Made by a program: the position numbers and the translations under genes. From Acidianus brierleyi (GTDB lineage Archaea; Thermoproteota; Thermoprotei_A; Sulfolobales; Sulfolobaceae): a stretch of 64,000 nt of DNA. Numbering within the stretch: the stretch's first letter is position 1; each line of letters opens with the position of its first letter. The notes under the pieces are model-generated. The model ran no database searches, was not told the origin of the DNA, and worked only from the letters and a program-made list of their open reading frames with translations. Shown in pieces: positions 60,628 to 64,000 of this stretch. The stretch lies in the NCBI RefSeq assembly GCF_003201835.2, contig NZ_CP029289.2, positions 1,674,001 through 1,738,000 on the forward strand, written 5' to 3'.

Positions 60628-62172
60628 TCCATTTTCACCATTATCTTCTAATCTTATTCTTATTTTAGCTCCAGTCTTCTTTTCTAATTTTCTTAATTTA
60701 GAATTTACTCTTCTATTGAACTTACTTATTTGTGATTTAGGTATATTTATTACATATTCACCGTTTTCGTATTTTACAGTAGCTCCTGGCATAGAGTCTA
60801 ATACTGTTCTTTCAATTCTAGACTCTACATTATCCTTAGTTATCTTAGATACCGGAACTATCATAGCTTGTTCTCCAAATACATATATTTCATATTCTAC
60901 CTTATCGTTAAGGAAGTCCTTTATTTCAACTACTGGTCTAGCCAGATCGGCCTCTTTCATTCCAGAAGGAACTTTCACAGACATCTCTAGGCTATACACC
61001 TTATCTACTGCTCCATTATTTATGAAAATAACTGTATCTAAAATACTTGGTATAGTACCTAAATCAGTTCTACTCAAGAACCTATGAATAGCATCTATTG
61101 GAGTAGTTGCATGGACTACACCAATCATACCTATACCTGCTAATCTAAGATCTATATAGAGCCTGAAATCTTCATCATTTCTCATTTCATCATATACTGT
61201 ATAATCTGGTCTACTTAATAGTAATATATCATGCAATTCTCCTATTTCTGCATAATTTTTTGAATATTGTGTTATTTCTGGAGGTAAATGCATGTCTCTT
61301 GGAGACTCTATGGTCTTAACAACTTTCCCAAGCTTCATGTAATATTCAGATAAGGCTTGAGCAAAAGTTGTTTTACCCATACCTGGAGATCCTGCAATTA
61401 ATATACCCTCTGCCCTATCTTCAAGTCTTTGAATTAATCTTTCATCCAAATTATACTCCTCTAATTTCTTTCTAGCTACAGGCTTTGTAATTGTAACTTC
61501 CCAACCATCGCTTAATGGGGGCCTAGTTATTACAATTCTATAGTTACCTAATTGAACAATTGTTGATCCTCTTCTTTCAATTTCTATAAAAGAACCTTTA
61601 ACATATTTTATAGAATTTAATATTTCAGAGACTAGTCTCTTCAAGTAAGAAGCGTCAGTAATATCATTAGATAAAGTTACAAATTGCCAATTACCTGGCC
61701 TGCCTTTTTTAGCTTTAGGCAAAGTATCTTCTTTCAAGTGAACACTCATAGTATTTTCATCAAAAAATTTTTCAATACTTAGCTCTTCAATTGGTTTTTC
61801 AAGAAATATAGTTTCTACACCTATAAAATCACAGATTTTTTTCTGTATTTCGTCCGCAGTAACTATAACGCAGCCTTGATCTGCACAATATTGTCTTATC
61901 GCTTCATCAACGTTTCCTCCATAATTTTTACCTACTATTTCAAACGAAAATAAATACTGTTCTGATAAATCTTTTAATCTATTTACTTCATCTAATGCTA
62001 GTTCTCCAGTGACTAAGCCGTCTCTAGTCTCTTTTTCAAGCTCTTCTAATAATGATCTATGAATGAGAAAATTTCCATTAATAATATTCTTCTCTACATA
62101 CTTAGAAATTCCATGAAGTAAAGCACTCTTATCTGGCAAAATATTTCTAACTGACAAAAGTTTGTTCCCCAC
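60616..62172 (-). CDS. PIN-domain hexameric ATPase PINA
   Basis: The 518-residue protein has an N-terminal PIN-like domain (residues 1-130; LPDKSALLHGISKY, VIVTADEIQKK), a linker and a VirB11/PilT-type ATPase with Walker A IAGSPGMGKTTF (259-270) and RLAGIGMIGVVHATTPIDAIHRF, and a C-terminal KH-like domain (about 440-510, basic). In Sulfolobus islandicus PINA promotes branch migration and interacts with Hjc; gene adjacency here agrees. The GTG at 62172 is the annotated start, but a TATA-like box at 62185-62192 lies only 17 bp before it and would suit the in-frame TTG at 62157 better. Confidence 0.88.
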   Translation of the reverse strand: MGNKLLSVRNILPDKSALLHGISKYVEKNIINGNFLIHRSLLEELEKETRDGLVTGELALDEVNRLKDLSEQYLFSFEIVGKNYGGNVDEAIRQYCADQGCVIVTADEIQKKICDFIGVETIFLEKPIEELSIEKFFDENTMSVHLKEDTLPKAKKGRPGNWQFVTLSNDITDASYLKRLVSEILNSIKYVKGSFIEIERRGSTIVQLGNYRIVITRPPLSDGWEVTITKPVARKKLEEYNLDERLIQRLEDRAEGILIAGSPGMGKTTFAQALSEYYMKLGKVVKTIESPRDMHLPPEITQYSKNYAEIGELHDILLLSRPDYTVYDEMRNDEDFRLYIDLRLAGIGMIGVVHATTPIDAIHRFLSRTDLGTIPSILDTVIFINNGAVDKVYSLEMSVKVPSGMKEADLARPVVEIKDFLNDKVEYEIYVFGEQAMIVPVSKITKDNVESRIERTVLDSMPGATVKYENGEYVINIPKSQISKFNRRVNSKLRKLEKKTGAKIRIRLEDNGENGSQE

Positions 62173-62206
62173 TAACGATTAATGTATAAAAATGAAGATT
62201 AAAAAA

Positions 62207-62809
62207 TTATTTCTTTATTATTGACAGAAAGTATTCATGAACAATAGTCGTTGAAGATAATTCCGGATGAAAAGTTGTTGCTAGCATATTGTCTTCCTGA
62301 ACCATTACTTTGTTGTCTCCTAAACTAAGGAGTTCTTTAGCTTTTCCCCATGTTTTTGTAATAGCTGGAGCCCTAATAAAAACAACTTTGGCAGTTGAAC
62401 CTCCTATAGTCGAAAAATCTAATGTAGTCTCAAAACTTTCTCGTTGTCTACCATAATAATTTCTTATAATTGTAGTATCCATAAGTCCTATTAGAGGCTG
62501 AGATTTCTTTCCAACTTTAGCATCACTTACTTCCTTTGCCAGCATTATTGCACCTGCACATGTACCTAATACTGGAAGTCCACTAGATATCTTATCTTTT
62601 AACGTATCTAAAACTCCAAGTTTCTGTGCCATTATACCTATTGTTGTGCTCTCTCCGCCAGGTAATATTATACCATCTACAACATTGAGCTCTGAAGGTT
62701 TTTTAACTGGAACTACATCGGCATTTAAATGTAACTTGTCTATGGCCAATTTAGTTTGGAGAGCATGCTCCTCAAAACTTCCTTGATAGGCTAATATACC
62801 TACTTTCAT
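62207..62809 (-). CDS. pdxT: Pyridoxal 5'-phosphate synthase glutaminase subunit
   Basis: The 200-residue glutaminase has VGILAYQGSFEEHA at the start, the LPGGESTTIG loop (49-58), the nucleophile Cys84 in VLGTCAGAIMLAKEV and the His-Glu pair in TTFHPELSS. It feeds ammonia to PdxS. It overlaps pdxS by 4 bp. Confidence 0.95.
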   Translation of the reverse strand: MKVGILAYQGSFEEHALQTKLAIDKLHLNADVVPVKKPSELNVVDGIILPGGESTTIGIMAQKLGVLDTLKDKISSGLPVLGTCAGAIMLAKEVSDAKVGKKSQPLIGLMDTTIIRNYYGRQRESFETTLDFSTIGGSTAKVVFIRAPAITKTWGKAKELLSLGDNKVMVQEDNMLATTFHPELSSTTIVHEYFLSIIKK

Positions 62810-63822
62810 ACTCCTCTCACTTGAAGTAATTCTTCTGGTTTTAGAGTTTTTATATCAATTCCCATCATTGATTTTTCTTCGGTTATCATTTTCTGAGCCT
62901 CTAGAACTATCTCTGGATATTCCCAATTTGCCGTAGCTAATACTACAGCTTTGGCTCTTTCAGAAGGATCTTGACTCTTAAATATTCCAGAACCTACGAA
63001 AATACCATCTGAACCTAACCACATCATTAATGCAGCATCTGCTGGCGTAGCTATTCCTCCAGCAGCAAAGTTAACTATAGGCAATCTTTGTAATTTTGTT
63101 ACTAATTCGACTAATTGATAAGGAACTTGATATTCTCTTGCTTTCTTTACTCTATCTTCCTCTTCCATGCCCAAAAGATTTCGTATTTCACTATTCATTA
63201 TTTTCATGTGCTTTATTGCCTCACTTACATTTCCTGTACCAGGCTCACCCTTAGTTCTTATCATAGACGCACCTTCATTAATTCTTCTCAAAGCTTCTCC
63301 TAGATTTCTTGCACCATTAACAAATGGCACCTTAAATTCCCACTTATTAATATGATGTTCTTCATCAGCAGGTGTTAATACTTCACTCTCGTCTATCATA
63401 TCTACTCCAAGAGACTCAAGAATTTTAGCTTCGTAATAATGTCCTATTCTAACTTTTGCCATTACAGGAATAGTTATTGAATTCATTACATCTTCTATTA
63501 TTTTAGGATCTGCCATTCTGGCTACTCCTCCAGATTTTCTAACATCATAAGGTAATTTATCCAGAACCATAACAGCTGTAGCTCCTGCGTCTTCAGCTAT
63601 TTGAGCCTGATTTACATTAGTTACATCCATAACAACTCCGCCTTTTTGAAAAATTGGAAAAGCGTGCTTTACTCTTGCTGTCCCTTCCTTAGTTCCTGAT
63701 ACTGATCTTTCTAATTCTGGTACAAAAGTTAGTAATCCTTCATCCTTTATAATATCACGAAATTCAGATAACTTATAAAAGAACTCTTCTATTTCATTGA
63801 ATGTTAATTCATACAGTCTCAT
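62806..63822 (-). CDS. pdxS: Pyridoxal 5'-phosphate synthase lyase subunit
   Basis: The 338-residue TIM barrel has GTARVKHAFPIFQKGGVVMDV, catalytic-lysine region VMAKVRIGHYYEAKILESLG, the IDESEVLTPADEEHHI segment and the C-terminal GGIATPADAALMMWLGSDGIFVG-type phosphate site. It builds PLP from ribose 5-phosphate, glyceraldehyde 3-phosphate and ammonia. A TATA box (minus, 63845-63853) lies 27 bp before the ATG. Confidence 0.95.
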   Translation of the reverse strand: MRLYELTFNEIEEFFYKLSEFRDIIKDEGLLTFVPELERSVSGTKEGTARVKHAFPIFQKGGVVMDVTNVNQAQIAEDAGATAVMVLDKLPYDVRKSGGVARMADPKIIEDVMNSITIPVMAKVRIGHYYEAKILESLGVDMIDESEVLTPADEEHHINKWEFKVPFVNGARNLGEALRRINEGASMIRTKGEPGTGNVSEAIKHMKIMNSEIRNLLGMEEEDRVKKAREYQVPYQLVELVTKLQRLPIVNFAAGGIATPADAALMMWLGSDGIFVGSGIFKSQDPSERAKAVVLATANWEYPEIVLEAQKMITEEKSMMGIDIKTLKPEELLQVRGV

Positions 63823-63844
63823 AAAAAATGAGAATGAATCACAA

Positions 63845-63853
63845 GGTTAAAAA
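63845..63853 (-). promoter_or_regulatory. TATA box of the pdxST operon
   Basis: TTTTTAACC on the minus strand is centred 27 bp before the pdxS ATG at 63822, consistent with a leaderless transcript. Confidence 0.5.
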
Positions 63854-63859
63854 TATATA

Positions 63860-64000
63860 TTAATATACTGCTGGCCTAGACTTCCTTTCATTTTCTGCTC
63901 TTATTTTAACTATACCAAAGTGTATAGCACAATTTATACAGTAACATTTCCTCATTGCATATCTAGGTATTATAGCGCCTTTTTTCTCTAACTCAGAAGC
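63860..64000 (-). CDS. rps26e: Ribosomal protein eS26, partial (C-terminal part)
   Basis: The minus strand at the window end reads ASELEKKGAIIPRYAMRKCYC, then INCAIHFGIVKIRAENERKS and a short tail ending at TAA 63860-63862. ELEKKGAI, the KCYCxNCA zinc pair and KIRxxxxRK are characteristic of the archaeal and eukaryotic small-subunit protein eS26. The N-terminal part with the first zinc pair lies beyond the window. Confidence 0.85.
   Translation of the reverse strand, partial: ASELEKKGAIIPRYAMRKCYCINCAIHFGIVKIRAENERKSRPAVY

Overview
The window is a low-GC (roughly one-third G+C, estimated by eye) chromosomal segment of a Sulfolobales crenarchaeon. The evidence is the gene content: an ESCRT-III/CdvB paralog, Hjc next to a PIN-domain ATPase, a LysW-dependent ArgX, AsnC/Lrp and translin family proteins, a UbiA-type lipid prenyltransferase, a likely GDGT ring synthase and ribosomal protein eS26. 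Many genes also look leaderless, with a TATA box centred about 26 bp before the start codon. The genus cannot be fixed by eye; Acidianus, Sulfurisphaera or Sulfolobus-like are all possible. Almost everything is ordinary core metabolism and housekeeping, densely packed in overlapping operons. Layout: 1-4.3 kb holds small single genes (DUF309, adenosine-specific kinase, VIT/CCC1-like membrane protein, cupin, 3-hydroxyacyl-CoA dehydrogenase, translin). 4.3-11.9 kb (minus) is an arginine/carbamoyl phosphate operon argG-argH-carA-carB-argX. 12-12.7 kb has two small DNA-binding-type proteins. 12.7-21.4 kb (minus) is a purine operon purC-purS-purQ-purL-purF-purF paralog-purD-purM. 21.5-27.6 kb has a tRNA-binding protein, a Nog1-like GTPase, QueE, Taw3, a flavoprotein disulfide oxidoreductase, a winged-helix protein, the CdvB paralog and a PhoU-type regulator. 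27.6-34.1 kb is a bipolar pyrimidine cluster: pyrE-pyrF-JAMM leftward and pyrB-I-K-C-D plus two unknown genes rightward. 34-38.8 kb has MarC, an AsnC regulator, a zinc-ribbon protein, a B12-type radical SAM protein (probable GrsA) and serS. 39-45.3 kb (minus) is a complete-looking histidine operon hisC-G-A-B-F-D-E-H-I. 45.4-50.6 kb has leuS, a cobalamin adenosyltransferase, a tRNA thiolation protein and DUF211. 50.7-52.3 kb is a decayed TnpB-type insertion sequence plus a GC-rich remnant, the only clearly mobile DNA. 52.3-56.9 kb has speD, a geranylgeranyl-reductase-like flavoprotein, UbiA, a permuted GTPase and a HAD phosphatase. 57-60.2 kb is ilvB-ilvN-ilvC. 60.2-64 kb has hjc, PINA, pdxT, pdxS and the 3' end of rps26e. 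Two themes deserve attention. First, four reading-frame breaks (purF paralog, ilvB, and two in tnpB) each sit at a one-base length change in a homopolymer, which suggests sequencing error at least in part. Second, three genes (argX, hisC and the flavoprotein after speD) have conserved N-termini that run upstream of any ATG/GTG/TTG, so they appear to start at AUU, AUA or AUC. I found no CRISPR array, rRNA or tRNA gene, and no clear new defence or other unknown multi-gene system. The most unusual protein-level item is a PurF paralog that has lost its glutaminase cysteine.
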